Origin: a candidate division WOR-3 bacterium
Lineage (GTDB): Bacteria; Hydrothermota; Tepidihabitantia; Tepidihabitantales; Tepidihabitantaceae
NCBI GenBank assembly: GCA_024653355.1
Contig: JANLFQ010000001.1
Span: forward strand, 766,576-830,575
DNA: 64,000 nucleotides
Direction of reading: 5' to 3'
Shown here: piece after piece, positions 25,084-33,892 of the stretch
How the letters are laid out: each line of letters opens with the position of its first letter
Numbering within the stretch: the first letter of the stretch is position 1
Translations under genes and position numbers: made by a program
The notes under the pieces: generated by a model
What the model saw: only the letters and a program-made list of their open reading frames with translations
The model's database searches: none
What the model was told of the DNA's origin: nothing

Positions 25084-25686
25084 ATGGTTATCCTGCCTCG
25101 TTATGTGTTTCTCACCAAAGGGGTCGGCGTTCATCGAGAGCGTCTTGCCAGTTTTGAAGCAGCACTGCGCGATGCGGGCATCGCCCCATTCAATCTGGTG
25201 CGTGTCTCATCGATATTTCCCCCGTATTGCCGCATTATTTCACGCACCCGCGGATTAAATCTGCTGAAGCCCGGGCAGGTGTTGTTCGTGGTTATCAGTG
25301 ATAACGCCACCAATGAACCTCACCGGCTCATCGCGGCATCAATTGGCATCGCCATCCCCAAAGACCCTTCGCGCTACGGTTACCTTTCTGAATACCACTC
25401 CTTTGGTGAACGGGAAGAAAAAGCCGGCGACTATGCCGAAGACCTTGCGGCTCAGATGCTCGCAACAACCCTTGGTGTACCTTTTGACCCCGACCTGAGT
25501 TACGACAAACGAAAAGAGGTCTGGAAAATCGCCAAAGAGATCGTCCGCACGCAGAACATCACCCAGAGTGCTATCGGCAATAAAAACGGACTGTGGACGA
25601 CCGTAGTCGCCGCCGCCGTATTTGTCACCGATGTGCCGGAAGATAAGGAAACCGAGACCGAATCTTCTGCCCAACCCCGGGGTTAG
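25084..25686 (+). CDS. Pyruvoyl-dependent arginine decarboxylase
   Basis: 200 aa. This family makes agmatine from arginine; the proenzyme cleaves itself between two serines to form a pyruvoyl group. The cleavage site is VSSI (Ser42-Ser43), with FPPYCRII and GLNLLKPGQVLFVVISDNAT following, then ASIGIAIPKDPSRYGYLSEYH and AQMLATTLGV. The family is found mainly in archaea and some bacteria (PvlArgDC). It has an AGGAGG site at 25074-25079 directly behind the tRNA and no promoter of its own. The C-terminal end is Glu-rich. Agmatine would feed polyamine synthesis. Confidence 0.92.
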   Translation: MVILPRYVFLTKGVGVHRERLASFEAALRDAGIAPFNLVRVSSIFPPYCRIISRTRGLNLLKPGQVLFVVISDNATNEPHRLIAASIGIAIPKDPSRYGYLSEYHSFGEREEKAGDYAEDLAAQMLATTLGVPFDPDLSYDKRKEVWKIAKEIVRTQNITQSAIGNKNGLWTTVVAAAVFVTDVPEDKETETESSAQPRG

Positions 25687-26912
25687 TACAACTTCTTAAT
25701 TCGCAGCGCCGGGTAGTAGTGATTTAAAATCTGCCGGTAGTGGTATCCCTTGCGTGCCATCTCAATCGCCCCATCCTGACATAAGCCAACCCCATGCCCC
25801 CAACCGCGACCTTCAAAGTTAAAACGGCGGGCATGAAGTTTCATCTGAAAAAAAGTTGACTTCAAACCCAGAGCAAACCGGAATTCACTCCCATCAACAA
25901 TGATTTCTCCCCGGTCGGTTTGAAAACGAACTTTCTTTACCCTTTTTGCCCACCGGTCTTTCTCCAGACTAAAACCGCGCACTCGGGGCTTAATCTTCCA
26001 CCCCTTCAACTTCATCAGCAACCTTTCAATGCTATCCTGGCTTACCGTGCAACGCCAGGAAAAGTTAGAACTTAAGGCACAAAACGGCTCCGCACCGGAG
26101 CGATTTACCGGTGTGTCGAAAACCGACTTCAGGTAAGGTTCAGAACCATCGGCGGTCACACCCCCACAATTTCCGTGATAAAGTGCCATTGCGACCTCGT
26201 CGTTGTAAATCAGCACCTCACCTCTTGTCTCATCAACCGCCTTGTTTCCCAAGACAACCTCCCGATCCGCTCCTTGATACTCCTGGTCCCGAAGATAACT
26301 GTCGTACAGCTCATAACCCAAACCCTGACGCCTTGTTAGACGGGTCAGCGTAAAACTGCGCGCCGCAACCGCCTGGGCTTTCACCGCTTCAAATGTCTCG
26401 GGCTTAATCGGCCCGATTTCTGCCGGTACCACGCCATACAGATACTGCTCAAGGTTCAGGCGATTCACAACGACCATCCCGGTATCGGGAATGATAAACG
26501 ACCGAATCTCGCCCCGATACCGTCTTCCTTGAACATCAATCAATCCACTGCTGGAAATGACAATCGTATCCTTGCTCCGGCGCCACAGTTCGGGCGCATT
26601 GTGGGCATCACCAATTCGCACCGCAACTCGACCGTCGTCCTGGTCAAGAACAACAAACCCTTTGTCACTTACTTGACGCTGAACCCCATCAGTTACGACG
26701 ACCAGCCCTTGAGCCGATTTAACCCTTACCCCCTGCTGACCAACACTCAATCGCACCCGGACGAAAACCTCCTGACCGTTGAAAGCCTCGGGCTTCTTGG
26801 GCGCCGAATAATGGTAGCAGGCGAGGAAAATCACCACCCCGATTACCAAATCATTAAATCCAATTATCTTGCCCTGGTGAAAAGGTGCCCAAAAAAAACG
26901 CTTCATCCTCAT
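25683..26912 (-). CDS. SpoIID/LytB-domain protein
   Basis: 409 aa from the ATG at 26912. It has an N-terminal hydrophobic segment (IGFNDLVIGVVIFLACYHY) and a SpoIID domain: LEQYLYGVVPAEIGPIKPET, VKAQAVAARSFTLTRL, GEVLIYNDEVAMALYHGNCGG and the terminal GRGWGHGVGLCQDGAIEMAR motif with KGYHYRQILNHYYP. SpoIID relatives cleave denuded peptidoglycan glycan strands. Its presence in a probable non-sporulating diderm suggests cell-wall turnover. It ends with a 4-nt convergent overlap with the arginine decarboxylase. The promoter is back to back with that of rbfA. Confidence 0.85.
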   Translation of the reverse strand: MRMKRFFWAPFHQGKIIGFNDLVIGVVIFLACYHYSAPKKPEAFNGQEVFVRVRLSVGQQGVRVKSAQGLVVVTDGVQRQVSDKGFVVLDQDDGRVAVRIGDAHNAPELWRRSKDTIVISSSGLIDVQGRRYRGEIRSFIIPDTGMVVVNRLNLEQYLYGVVPAEIGPIKPETFEAVKAQAVAARSFTLTRLTRRQGLGYELYDSYLRDQEYQGADREVVLGNKAVDETRGEVLIYNDEVAMALYHGNCGGVTADGSEPYLKSVFDTPVNRSGAEPFCALSSNFSWRCTVSQDSIERLLMKLKGWKIKPRVRGFSLEKDRWAKRVKKVRFQTDRGEIIVDGSEFRFALGLKSTFFQMKLHARRFNFEGRGWGHGVGLCQDGAIEMARKGYHYRQILNHYYPALRIKKLY

Positions 26913-26920
26913 CAACACCA

Positions 26921-26948
26921 AATCTAACTCCAATCGATACAATGTCAA
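26921..26948 (-). promoter_or_regulatory. SpoIID gene promoter (leaderless)
   Basis: TTGACA (26948-26943, minus strand), a 16-nt spacer and TAGATT (26926-26921). ATG 26912 follows after eight bases. Only 12 bp separate its -35 from that of rbfA. Confidence 0.5.
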
Positions 26949-26960
26949 AAATTTGCTAAC

Positions 26961-26989
26961 TGGACAATAACTTTAGATTTCTTTAAAAT
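26961..26989 (+). promoter_or_regulatory. rbfA operon promoter (leaderless)
   Basis: TGGACA (26961-26966), a 17-nt spacer and TAAAAT (26984-26989). ATG 26995 follows after five bases. Confidence 0.5.
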
Positions 26990-26994
26990 TGGGT

Positions 26995-27399
26995 ATGCAA
27001 AATAGGGATTTAAGGGTCGCAGACGCAATTCGTGATATCGTTGCCGACATCGTCCTGACAAAACTCTCCGACCCGGCGATTGGTTTTGTCACCATTACCC
27101 GCTGCTCGCTTTCCCGGGACCTGCGTAATGCCACCGTCTATTTCTCGGTGCTGGGTGACGAAGCAATGCGCCAGCGCTCTCTCACCCATCTTGAACATGC
27201 CCGAAAGTTCATCCGGCGTTTGCTCGGTCAGCGATTAAAACTGAAGTTTCTCCCCGAACTGCACTTTGAACTGGACGAAATCCTCCTTGAAGAGCAACGC
27301 ATCGGCAAAATCCTCGACCAACTTGCCCCTGAGGAAGAAGAGAAAAAATCCCCCGAAATTGACACCAATCAAGACCACCCGGCATCTGATGAAATGTGA
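26995..27399 (+). CDS. rbfA: Ribosome-binding factor A
   Basis: 134 aa. The KH-like RbfA fold is recognisable: RVADAIRDIVADIVLTKLSD, FVTITRCSLSRDLRNATVYF and ARKFIRRLLGQRLKLKFLPELHF in pieces. RbfA helps 30S maturation at the 16S 5' end. It is followed by a short acidic tail. The ATG at 26995 is preferred to the in-frame TTG at 26989, which lies within the -10 box. It opens an operon with truB and ribF, a common arrangement next to infB, which is not here. Confidence 0.9.
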   Translation: MQNRDLRVADAIRDIVADIVLTKLSDPAIGFVTITRCSLSRDLRNATVYFSVLGDEAMRQRSLTHLEHARKFIRRLLGQRLKLKFLPELHFELDEILLEEQRIGKILDQLAPEEEEKKSPEIDTNQDHPASDEM

Positions 27400-28340
27400 T
27401 TCCAAGTATCCGAATGCGCGGGCTACTGAACATCAACAAGCCTTCTGGCATCACCTCTTACGATGTAATCCGGCGTATTAAACCGATAATCAAACCGAAA
27501 AGGATTGGTCATACCGGCACCCTGGACCCCATTGGAACCGGTGTCCTTCTAATCCTAATTAACGAGGCAACCAAAATCAGCCGTTTTTTGCTCAACCAGC
27601 CCAAAGAGTATGAAGCTGAAATTCAGTTTGGCGTTCAGACCGATACCGACGACATCACCGGCAAACCGATTGCCACCGCCCCGGTACCACAAATCAACTT
27701 CGACGAGGTGGCAAAAGCCATTACGGACAAATTCATCGGGGAATTGGAACAGATTCCGCCCCGATTTTCTGCCCTGAAAAACAACGGCACTCCACTTTAC
27801 AAACTGGCGCGTCAGGGAGTTGAAGTTAGCCCGCAACCCCGCCGGGTAAAAATCTACGAACTGGAACTGCTCAACTGGCAACCACCTTATGCCCGGATTC
27901 GTTGCCTTGTCTCCAGCGGAACCTACATTCGCAGTCTCGCGCGCGATATCGGTCTCGCCCTCAACTCCCGGGCAACGCTCACCCGCCTGACGAGAACGAG
28001 AGTGGGCGATTTCTCCCTTGCATCGGCAATTGACCTTGACAATCTGACCACCACCAATACCGATATAAAAAACTTCCTCATCCCGGTGGAACAGGCATTA
28101 ACGCAACTGCCCCGCATTACGGTAACCACCGAGCAGGCGCAGATGCTTCTTCAGGGAAAGATTATCACCCTTCCCGTCTCGGCGCCATCCATTATTCCCG
28201 AAATTCAAAACCAGCCTGATTCTTTACCTCGTGAATTACACAACACCGCCCTTGCCCTTTGCCCGAACCGAAACTTTCTCGCTCTGGTCAAGATTTCCGA
28301 CAACAGAGTCAAAACCGTAAAGATAATCTATGCCGATTGA
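27396..28340 (+). CDS. truB: tRNA pseudouridine(55) synthase
   Basis: 314 aa. The N-terminal NKPSGITSYDVIRRIKPIIK, the catalytic HTGTLDPIGTGVLLI (nucleophilic Asp) and the substrate loop YEAEIQFGVQTDTDDITGKP identify TruB, which makes pseudouridine 55 in tRNA T-arms. A C-terminal region beyond about 230 (NFLIPVEQALTQLPRITV) is the family's second domain. It is translated from GTG 27396 overlapping the rbfA stop (GTGA), or from the ATG at 27414. It overlaps ribF by 11 nt. Confidence 0.92.
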   Translation: MIPSIRMRGLLNINKPSGITSYDVIRRIKPIIKPKRIGHTGTLDPIGTGVLLILINEATKISRFLLNQPKEYEAEIQFGVQTDTDDITGKPIATAPVPQINFDEVAKAITDKFIGELEQIPPRFSALKNNGTPLYKLARQGVEVSPQPRRVKIYELELLNWQPPYARIRCLVSSGTYIRSLARDIGLALNSRATLTRLTRTRVGDFSLASAIDLDNLTTTNTDIKNFLIPVEQALTQLPRITVTTEQAQMLLQGKIITLPVSAPSIIPEIQNQPDSLPRELHNTALALCPNRNFLALVKISDNRVKTVKIIYAD

Positions 28341-29259
28341 AAAAACCCCATTGGTTTTAACCATCGGTAGTTTTGATGGGTTACATCTTGGCCACCAGAC
28401 CATCATTCACCGCGTTAAAGAAATCGCCCGCGAACTGCAGGGCACATCGGGTATGGTAACATTTCACCCGCTCCCTGCCCAGCTACTCCATCCCGACTTC
28501 CCCTACCTTCTGACCACAATTGACGAAAAGATACCGCTCCTCACCGAACTCGGCATCCAGTTCACGTATATCATCGAATTCAACCAGCAACTGCGCACCA
28601 CCGAACCCGAACAATTCATCGAAGAGCACATCATCAAACCTCTGCGCCCAACGGTTTTAGTTCTGGGTGCGGACCACCGCTTTGGTAAAAATGGCCGGGG
28701 CGATATCAACCTCCTGAGAACCATATTAAAACCCCACGACGTTCAGCTGGAAACTGTCCCGGAATTTCATCACCTCGGGGCGCCGGTAAAAAGCACCCGA
28801 ATTCGGGAACATCTGGTCTTGGGGCATATCCGGCTTGCCGTAGAACTCCTGGGCCGACCTTACGCCTTCACCGGCAAAGTTACTTCCGGTTCCGGTACCG
28901 GTCGCCGCCTTGGTTTTCCCACCATCAACCTCGTACCCGAGCATCGGGAAAAGTTGTTGCCCGCCGAAGGGGTCTATGCGGTCATTGCCGAAACCCCTCT
29001 GGGAAACTTTGGCGGTGTTCTTAACATTGGCTTCCGACCAACATTCGGGGGAAGTAACCGCACAATCGAAACCCACCTGCTTGATTATCCGGCAAATGCC
29101 CCGAAAGTGGAAAAGGTCACCATCCATTTTTTGGAACGTATCCGCCCCGAAATCAGATTTGACACCCCGGCGCAACTCAAGCGGCAAATCGAGCAGGATG
29201 TTACCATTGCCCGCCAACTTATCGAAGATTCAATTTACCGGGACTATTTCCTTCGTTAA
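28330..29259 (+). CDS. ribF: Bifunctional riboflavin kinase/FMN adenylyltransferase
   Basis: 309 aa. The N-terminal nucleotidyltransferase domain opens LVLTIGSFDGLHLGHQTIIH (HxGH motif). Then ILGADHRFG-like VLVLGADHRFGKNGRGD, and the kinase domain with GKVTSGSGTGRRLGFPTINL, EGVYAVIAET and GVLNIGFRPTFGG follow. It converts riboflavin to FMN and then FAD, the cofactors needed by the flavin enzymes in this window. The start overlaps truB by 11 nt in an operon. The C-terminal end is short. Confidence 0.93.
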   Translation: MPIEKTPLVLTIGSFDGLHLGHQTIIHRVKEIARELQGTSGMVTFHPLPAQLLHPDFPYLLTTIDEKIPLLTELGIQFTYIIEFNQQLRTTEPEQFIEEHIIKPLRPTVLVLGADHRFGKNGRGDINLLRTILKPHDVQLETVPEFHHLGAPVKSTRIREHLVLGHIRLAVELLGRPYAFTGKVTSGSGTGRRLGFPTINLVPEHREKLLPAEGVYAVIAETPLGNFGGVLNIGFRPTFGGSNRTIETHLLDYPANAPKVEKVTIHFLERIRPEIRFDTPAQLKRQIEQDVTIARQLIEDSIYRDYFLR

Positions 29260-29274
29260 TCCGAACTCAAACAG

Positions 29275-29302
29275 TTGACAACAACCCATTAACACTTACT
29301 AT
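29275..29302 (+). promoter_or_regulatory. Promoter of the PQQ-repeat protein gene (leaderless)
   Basis: TTGACA (29275-29280), a 16-nt spacer and TACTAT (29297-29302). ATG 29311 (or ATG 29314) follows after eight bases. Confidence 0.5.
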
Positions 29303-29310
29303 TAACCATT

Positions 29311-30708
29311 ATGATGTCTTTCCTTCTAATCTTTTCTTTACTCAATCCGGCACAAATTGTGCCCCCCGACTCGTTCGTTTATCCCTGCCGCACCGACACG
29401 ATAAACGAACTGGAATTTACCGTTTTCCCTGCCGCCCAAAACCCGTTACCACTGTTTTACCAAATTGACTGGGGGGATGGCGAAACCCTTGACTGGACCG
29501 GACCGCTGCGTTCTTTAATTGACATCACCCGCTACCATCGTTATCGTTCGACCGGCCGATTCGCCATCCGGGTCAGGGCAAAAGACTCCGTCGGCAATCT
29601 GTCGCCCTGGAGTCAACCCTGTTCGGTTCGGGTTGTTCCCTCCCTTGTAAAATGGTTTGCTCCCACATCCGGTCCGGTAATTGCCGCACCGGCTATCGAT
29701 GAAATGGGTAATGTATACATCGGTGATGAAACCGGTACCTTCTATTCCTATTCACCGAACGGCACTTTACGCTGGACATTTTCAACTCGCGGTCCGATTT
29801 ACTCCGGTGCCACAATTCACGGCAATCTCATCTATCTACCCTCGCTCGACTCCCACCTTTACTGCCTTGACACCGCGGGCAACCAGCGCTGGTCAATAAA
29901 CCTTGCGCACGAACTCTGGACCCCGGCAACGGTCAATGTCGATGGCACAATCTATATCGTCAACGATAGCGGCATTCTTTTTGCCCTCACCCCGCAGGGC
30001 AAAATCCGCTGGCGTGTCGCTATCGGTGAAGAAGCAACATCGTCGCCGACGATTGGCGCCAATGGACTGCTTTACATTGCTACCGACTCAGTCTACTGCT
30101 TCACGACCAAGGGCAAAAAACGCTGGGCATTTGGTGCCGACGAAGAAACTTATTTCTTCCCGGCGCCCGTGCTCGACGAACAGAACAACATCCTAATCGG
30201 CTGTTCAGACGGTTTTATTTACGCTCTTCGCCCGGATGGCAGGTTACGTTGGCGTATTCCGGTCCCGGATGAGGATGAAATCCGAACCGAAATCGTCTAC
30301 GGTCCAGATGGCACGATGTACTTCGGAACCGACGGATACTACATCTGCGCCAAAACCGAGACGGGCCGCATCAGAATAATCTACGAAGCGAACGATGTCG
30401 TCTGTGCCACGCCTGCGGTTAGCGACAGCGGTACCGTTTACATTCTACCCGACGACGGCACTTTCTACGCCTTCACCGCCTCGGGCCGAATCCTTTTCAA
30501 ACAGGATATTGCCTGGGAAGACAAGGACCTGTATTACACATCATCACCCGCCATCGGTCCAGATGGCACAGTCTATATCGGTTCCTGGGACGGCGGGCTC
30601 TACGCCTTTTATGGTGACGCTCCTCCTGCCCGTTCCATCTGGCCCCAGTTTCGCCAGAACGCCCGGCACACCGGCATCCAGAAAAAACCCGCCGGTAAAA
30701 GGAGGTGA
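29311..30708 (+). CDS. Exported PQQ-type beta-propeller protein with PKD-like domain
   Basis: 465 aa. A signal peptide (MMSFLLIFSLLNPAQIV) is followed by a PKD/Ig-like module at about 30-110 (IDWGDGETLDWTGPLRS, KDSVGNLSPWSQPCSVRVV). Then at least seven propeller blades repeat the pattern G-x-(I/V)-Y-x-(G/A) with closing W: NGTLRWTFSTRGPIY, GNQRWSINLAHELW, QGKIRWRVAIGEEA, KGKKRWAFGADEE and DGRLRWRIPVPDEDE. It resembles BamB or Kelch-like sensor proteins and is probably a periplasmic or surface scaffold. The function is unknown. It is followed seven bases later by a Yip1-like gene. Confidence 0.72.
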   Translation: MMSFLLIFSLLNPAQIVPPDSFVYPCRTDTINELEFTVFPAAQNPLPLFYQIDWGDGETLDWTGPLRSLIDITRYHRYRSTGRFAIRVRAKDSVGNLSPWSQPCSVRVVPSLVKWFAPTSGPVIAAPAIDEMGNVYIGDETGTFYSYSPNGTLRWTFSTRGPIYSGATIHGNLIYLPSLDSHLYCLDTAGNQRWSINLAHELWTPATVNVDGTIYIVNDSGILFALTPQGKIRWRVAIGEEATSSPTIGANGLLYIATDSVYCFTTKGKKRWAFGADEETYFFPAPVLDEQNNILIGCSDGFIYALRPDGRLRWRIPVPDEDEIRTEIVYGPDGTMYFGTDGYYICAKTETGRIRIIYEANDVVCATPAVSDSGTVYILPDDGTFYAFTASGRILFKQDIAWEDKDLYYTSSPAIGPDGTVYIGSWDGGLYAFYGDAPPARSIWPQFRQNARHTGIQKKPAGKRR

Positions 30709-30715
30709 TGTTCCG

Positions 30716-31471
30716 ATGTGGAAAATCATCTCCGCCCCGACACAGCGATTCCAGGAACTAAGTACCAAACCAACCTGGACCGCTCCCTTCATACTTGTCC
30801 TCCTCTTACCCCTGCTCATCGCCACCCTGTCCAGTTCATTGCTACCGCGCCACCGTCTCGTCGCCAGTATCGAAGCCCGCATCGCCAAAGCGAAAGAGTT
30901 CATTGATGCCCAGGTGGAAAAGGGCAAGATGCCTTCAGACCAGCACGATGCTGCACTCAAGCGTATTGAAGAGATGTCCCGCACCGAAATGGAGTTTTAC
31001 CAGAACTCCCCATGGTTAAAACTGTTCCTCCGGTTCTTTATCCGCAGCCTGCCTGCGGTTATCTGGTCAGGTTTGCAAATCATCATCTGGAGTGCAATCC
31101 TCAATCTCCTCTTGCCGCTTCTTGGTGCCTCAGCCAGTTTTGGCCGCACCTTCACCATCACCACCAACTCCGCCCTGGTCCGTATCCCTGCCGCCCTGTT
31201 TCATGCGCTCATCATACTTGCCACCGGCAACCTGACCGCCGCCACCAGTCTTGCCCCGCTTGCCGCTAACGCACCGGTTTACTTAAGGGGCATCCTCGCC
31301 TGCATTGACATCTTTACCATCTGGGAACTCATCCTTGTCAGTCTGGGGCTCAAAGTGATTTTCAACCTTAAAATTAGAAATACCGCCCTGGTGGTATTTC
31401 TAATCTGGTTCTGCTATATCCTTATCGTCGCCGCCTTGATATCGCTATCCGGCGGTCTGGCACTGGCATAA
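30716..31471 (+). CDS. Yip1-like integral membrane protein
   Basis: 251 aa from the ATG at 30716, preceded by GGAGG (30701-30705). It begins MWKIISAPTQRFQELSTKP, the usual Yip1-domain opening, followed by a charged segment rich in Lys/Glu and about four membrane helices (LFLRFFIRSLPAVIWSGLQI, IIIWSAILNLLLPLLGA, GILACIDIFTIWELILVSLG and ALVVFLIWFCYILIVAALI). The function is unknown. It lies between the propeller protein and the TolC-MacAB operon, and may belong to the latter's transcript. Confidence 0.65.
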   Translation: MWKIISAPTQRFQELSTKPTWTAPFILVLLLPLLIATLSSSLLPRHRLVASIEARIAKAKEFIDAQVEKGKMPSDQHDAALKRIEEMSRTEMEFYQNSPWLKLFLRFFIRSLPAVIWSGLQIIIWSAILNLLLPLLGASASFGRTFTITTNSALVRIPAALFHALIILATGNLTAATSLAPLAANAPVYLRGILACIDIFTIWELILVSLGLKVIFNLKIRNTALVVFLIWFCYILIVAALISLSGGLALA

Positions 31472-31477
31472 AACCTG

Positions 31478-32740
31478 ATGAACTTACTCCCCCTGTTTTG
31501 GCTCCTCTTCTCCTCATCGACCGACACCCTTTACCTCGACCTCAATCAGGCGCTACAAACCGCACTGAAAAAAAGCCCGCAAGCCGCAGAAGCCAGCGTT
31601 GCCCAATTGCAGAGCTGGCTCACCCTTGGTCAGGGTATCAACCCCGCCCTACCCGCACCTCAGGCAAACATCACCCGCAGCAAAGAGTTATCCGGACAGG
31701 CACTCTGGAGCACCAATTTAACCATCAGTCAGGTATTGTTTGACCCGGCGGTATTCGCTAACTTCATAAATGGCATCGTTAACGCCCGTTACCATTCCCT
31801 TGACGCCCAGGAAAAAATCGCCGCTCTCATCTTTCAAACGACGACCGACTACCTCAATCTTCTAAAAGCGCAACTTTTGCTTGATGCCGCCGAGAAAGCC
31901 CGGCAACAGGCAGCCGAGAACCTCAACTATACTACCGAACGCTACCGCCTTGGCCAGGCATCCCGCATCGACCTTTTGCGCAGTGAAGTGTTCTACTCCC
32001 GGGCACAGATCAACCTGCTGAGCGCTAAAAAAAATGCTGCCCTGTCTCAGGAAAAATTTCGTGCCACCGCCGGTATCAACCGTCCCCAATTCATCCGGGC
32101 AACCGAACAACTCACTTCCCCGGCCGATTTTCCTATCACCGACCCCGACAGTTTGCTTGCAGCGATTGAACACATCAACCCTAATGTCCAGATGTCTCAA
32201 AATCTCACCACCGCTGCCCGCCTCAACCTCGGTGCGGCTTTTGCCCGCATCCTGCCCGCAATCTCGCTCTACCGCTCCTGGGCTACCCTTGATACGACAC
32301 TGCCGAAAAATTACCGCGCCTGGGAAGAAACCACAACCCGCACCGATGGCATTCACCTTACCTTCGCCGTTGCTGACATCAAGACCTTTCTCCTTGCCAT
32401 CGGTGACGCCCTTGCCGGTTCCCGGCGCGCCCGTGCCGCCCTTGCCCGCACCCGTTTCCAATTGCGGGCTGCGGCACAATCCGCCCTCCTCGACCTCCAA
32501 GAAGCAAAACTCCGCTACGCCGAGGCAAAACGCAACTTAGAACTCAATCAAGAACTTTACAACCTTGCCCGCACCCAGCACGAACTCGGTGCCTTTTCCT
32601 TAAACGACCTCTTGGAGGTTGAGGTCAACCTCGCGCAAGCCGAAGTCTCCTACCTCACCGCACTCTGTGACACCTACATCCAGACCGCCCAGATTGGTTA
32701 TCTCCTGGGCAAAACCGATATCTCAGCGCGGGCAAGATAA
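31478..32740 (+). CDS. TolC-family outer membrane efflux protein
   Basis: 420 aa. A short signal-like start (LLPLFWLLFSSSTDTL) precedes two repeats of the OEP fold, with long helical segments such as FQTTTDYLNLLKAQLLLDAA, EKARQQAAENLNYTTERYRL and, in the second half, LQEAKLRYAEAKRNLELNQE and LGAFSLNDLLEVEVNLAQAE. It forms an outer-membrane channel. It starts seven bases after the Yip1-like gene and is followed by a MacA-type adaptor, an ATPase and a permease, i.e. a MacAB-TolC-like exporter. Confidence 0.85.
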   Translation: MNLLPLFWLLFSSSTDTLYLDLNQALQTALKKSPQAAEASVAQLQSWLTLGQGINPALPAPQANITRSKELSGQALWSTNLTISQVLFDPAVFANFINGIVNARYHSLDAQEKIAALIFQTTTDYLNLLKAQLLLDAAEKARQQAAENLNYTTERYRLGQASRIDLLRSEVFYSRAQINLLSAKKNAALSQEKFRATAGINRPQFIRATEQLTSPADFPITDPDSLLAAIEHINPNVQMSQNLTTAARLNLGAAFARILPAISLYRSWATLDTTLPKNYRAWEETTTRTDGIHLTFAVADIKTFLLAIGDALAGSRRARAALARTRFQLRAAAQSALLDLQEAKLRYAEAKRNLELNQELYNLARTQHELGAFSLNDLLEVEVNLAQAEVSYLTALCDTYIQTAQIGYLLGKTDISARAR

Positions 32741-32755
32741 TTTTAAGGAGGTATT

Positions 32756-33868
32756 GTGAAAAAACCGCTCCGTATCACCCTGATTGTCATCGGTGTTATC
32801 GTCCTCTTAACGATTTTCATTCTTCTCAATCGTTCCCGCGGTCCAACCGGAGTTCAATGTGAAACCGAAACCGCCCGGTATGGTTCAATCCTTTCCAAAG
32901 TTACCGCGACCGGTACCCTTCGGGCTAAATCCCAGGTCAATCTTCAAGCGCAATTGATGGGTGTGGTAAAAAAACTGCGCATTGAGGAAGGCGACTTTGT
33001 GCGTGCCGGCGACACCCTGCTGGAACTTGACCGGCAGGGTTATGAAGCCCAGCTGGTTATGGCTCGTGCCCAGTTCACCCAGATAAAACTAAAACACGCC
33101 CGAATTGAAACCCTTTACGCCCGCGGGCTCATCGCCCCGGAGCAGTTTGAGGCATCAAAAGCCGCCTACGAAGGGGCAGAAGCCCAGTACTTACAGGCTC
33201 AGGACCAGTTTGACAAAACGGTCATCTGCGCCCCGATTTCGGGCATCGTCTCCCGGTTAAACATCAAAGAAGGGGAAACGGTCGTCATCGGCACGATGAA
33301 CAGTCCCGGGACAGTACTGCTCGTTCTTGCCGACCTGTCAAAAATGGAAGCATTGGTTGAAGTGGACGAGACCGACATTGTCAATGTCGCCCCGGGTCAA
33401 TTCGCCCGGATAACCGTTGATGCCCTGCCTGACACAACCTTCACCGGCAAAGTTACCCGGGTTGGCTATATGCCGGTGCAAAAACTGCTCACCGCAACCG
33501 AAACCGGCACGAATTTTGAAGTCGTTATCACCATTGACAGCACTGTGGAACCAACCTTGCGTCCGGGAATGACCTGTCACGCTGAAATCATAATCGCCCG
33601 GCTTGACTCGGTGCTCACAGTACCGATTCAAGCCGTCGGCCGGCGCAAAGTTGCTGGTAAAGAAACCGAGACGGTGTTTTTAGTAAAAGACGGTAAGGCG
33701 GTTCTCACCCCGGTTAAAACCGGCAAGGCAAGCGATACCGACATCGAAATCCTCGCCGGTGTTGAGCCCGGCGACCAGGTTATCACCGGGCCCTACAAGG
33801 TTCTGACCAAACTCACCGACGGGCAACGGGTCAATGCCCGCCCGGTGAAAACCGATACCATCCACTGA
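32756..33868 (+). CDS. HlyD/MacA-type periplasmic adaptor protein
   Basis: 370 aa. The N-terminal anchor (ITLIVIGVIVLLTIFILL) precedes a lipoyl half (VTATGTLRAKSQVNLQAQLMG), a coiled-coil hairpin around residues 90-140 (MARAQFTQIKLKHARIETLY) and the second half CAPISGIVSRLNIKEGETVV. Beta-barrel and membrane-proximal domains then follow. This adaptor bridges the inner-membrane transporter to TolC. It uses a GTG start with a good AGGAGG just upstream. The gene after it, the ATPase, begins three bases from the stop if the upstream GTG is counted. Confidence 0.88.
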   Translation: MKKPLRITLIVIGVIVLLTIFILLNRSRGPTGVQCETETARYGSILSKVTATGTLRAKSQVNLQAQLMGVVKKLRIEEGDFVRAGDTLLELDRQGYEAQLVMARAQFTQIKLKHARIETLYARGLIAPEQFEASKAAYEGAEAQYLQAQDQFDKTVICAPISGIVSRLNIKEGETVVIGTMNSPGTVLLVLADLSKMEALVEVDETDIVNVAPGQFARITVDALPDTTFTGKVTRVGYMPVQKLLTATETGTNFEVVITIDSTVEPTLRPGMTCHAEIIIARLDSVLTVPIQAVGRRKVAGKETETVFLVKDGKAVLTPVKTGKASDTDIEILAGVEPGDQVITGPYKVLTKLTDGQRVNARPVKTDTIH

Positions 33869-33892
33869 GCCGTGCTGCTCAAGACCGAATAG

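Noticed and set aside
26111-26927. Plus-strand ORFs opposite the SpoIID gene
   Set aside because: Antisense shadows of a well-supported gene, with no family features.
29311-30708. PQQ-propeller protein as TolB
   Set aside because: It has a PKD-like N-domain and PQQ-type blades rather than the TolB N-domain and TolB-type propeller, and is far from pal; kept as speculation only.
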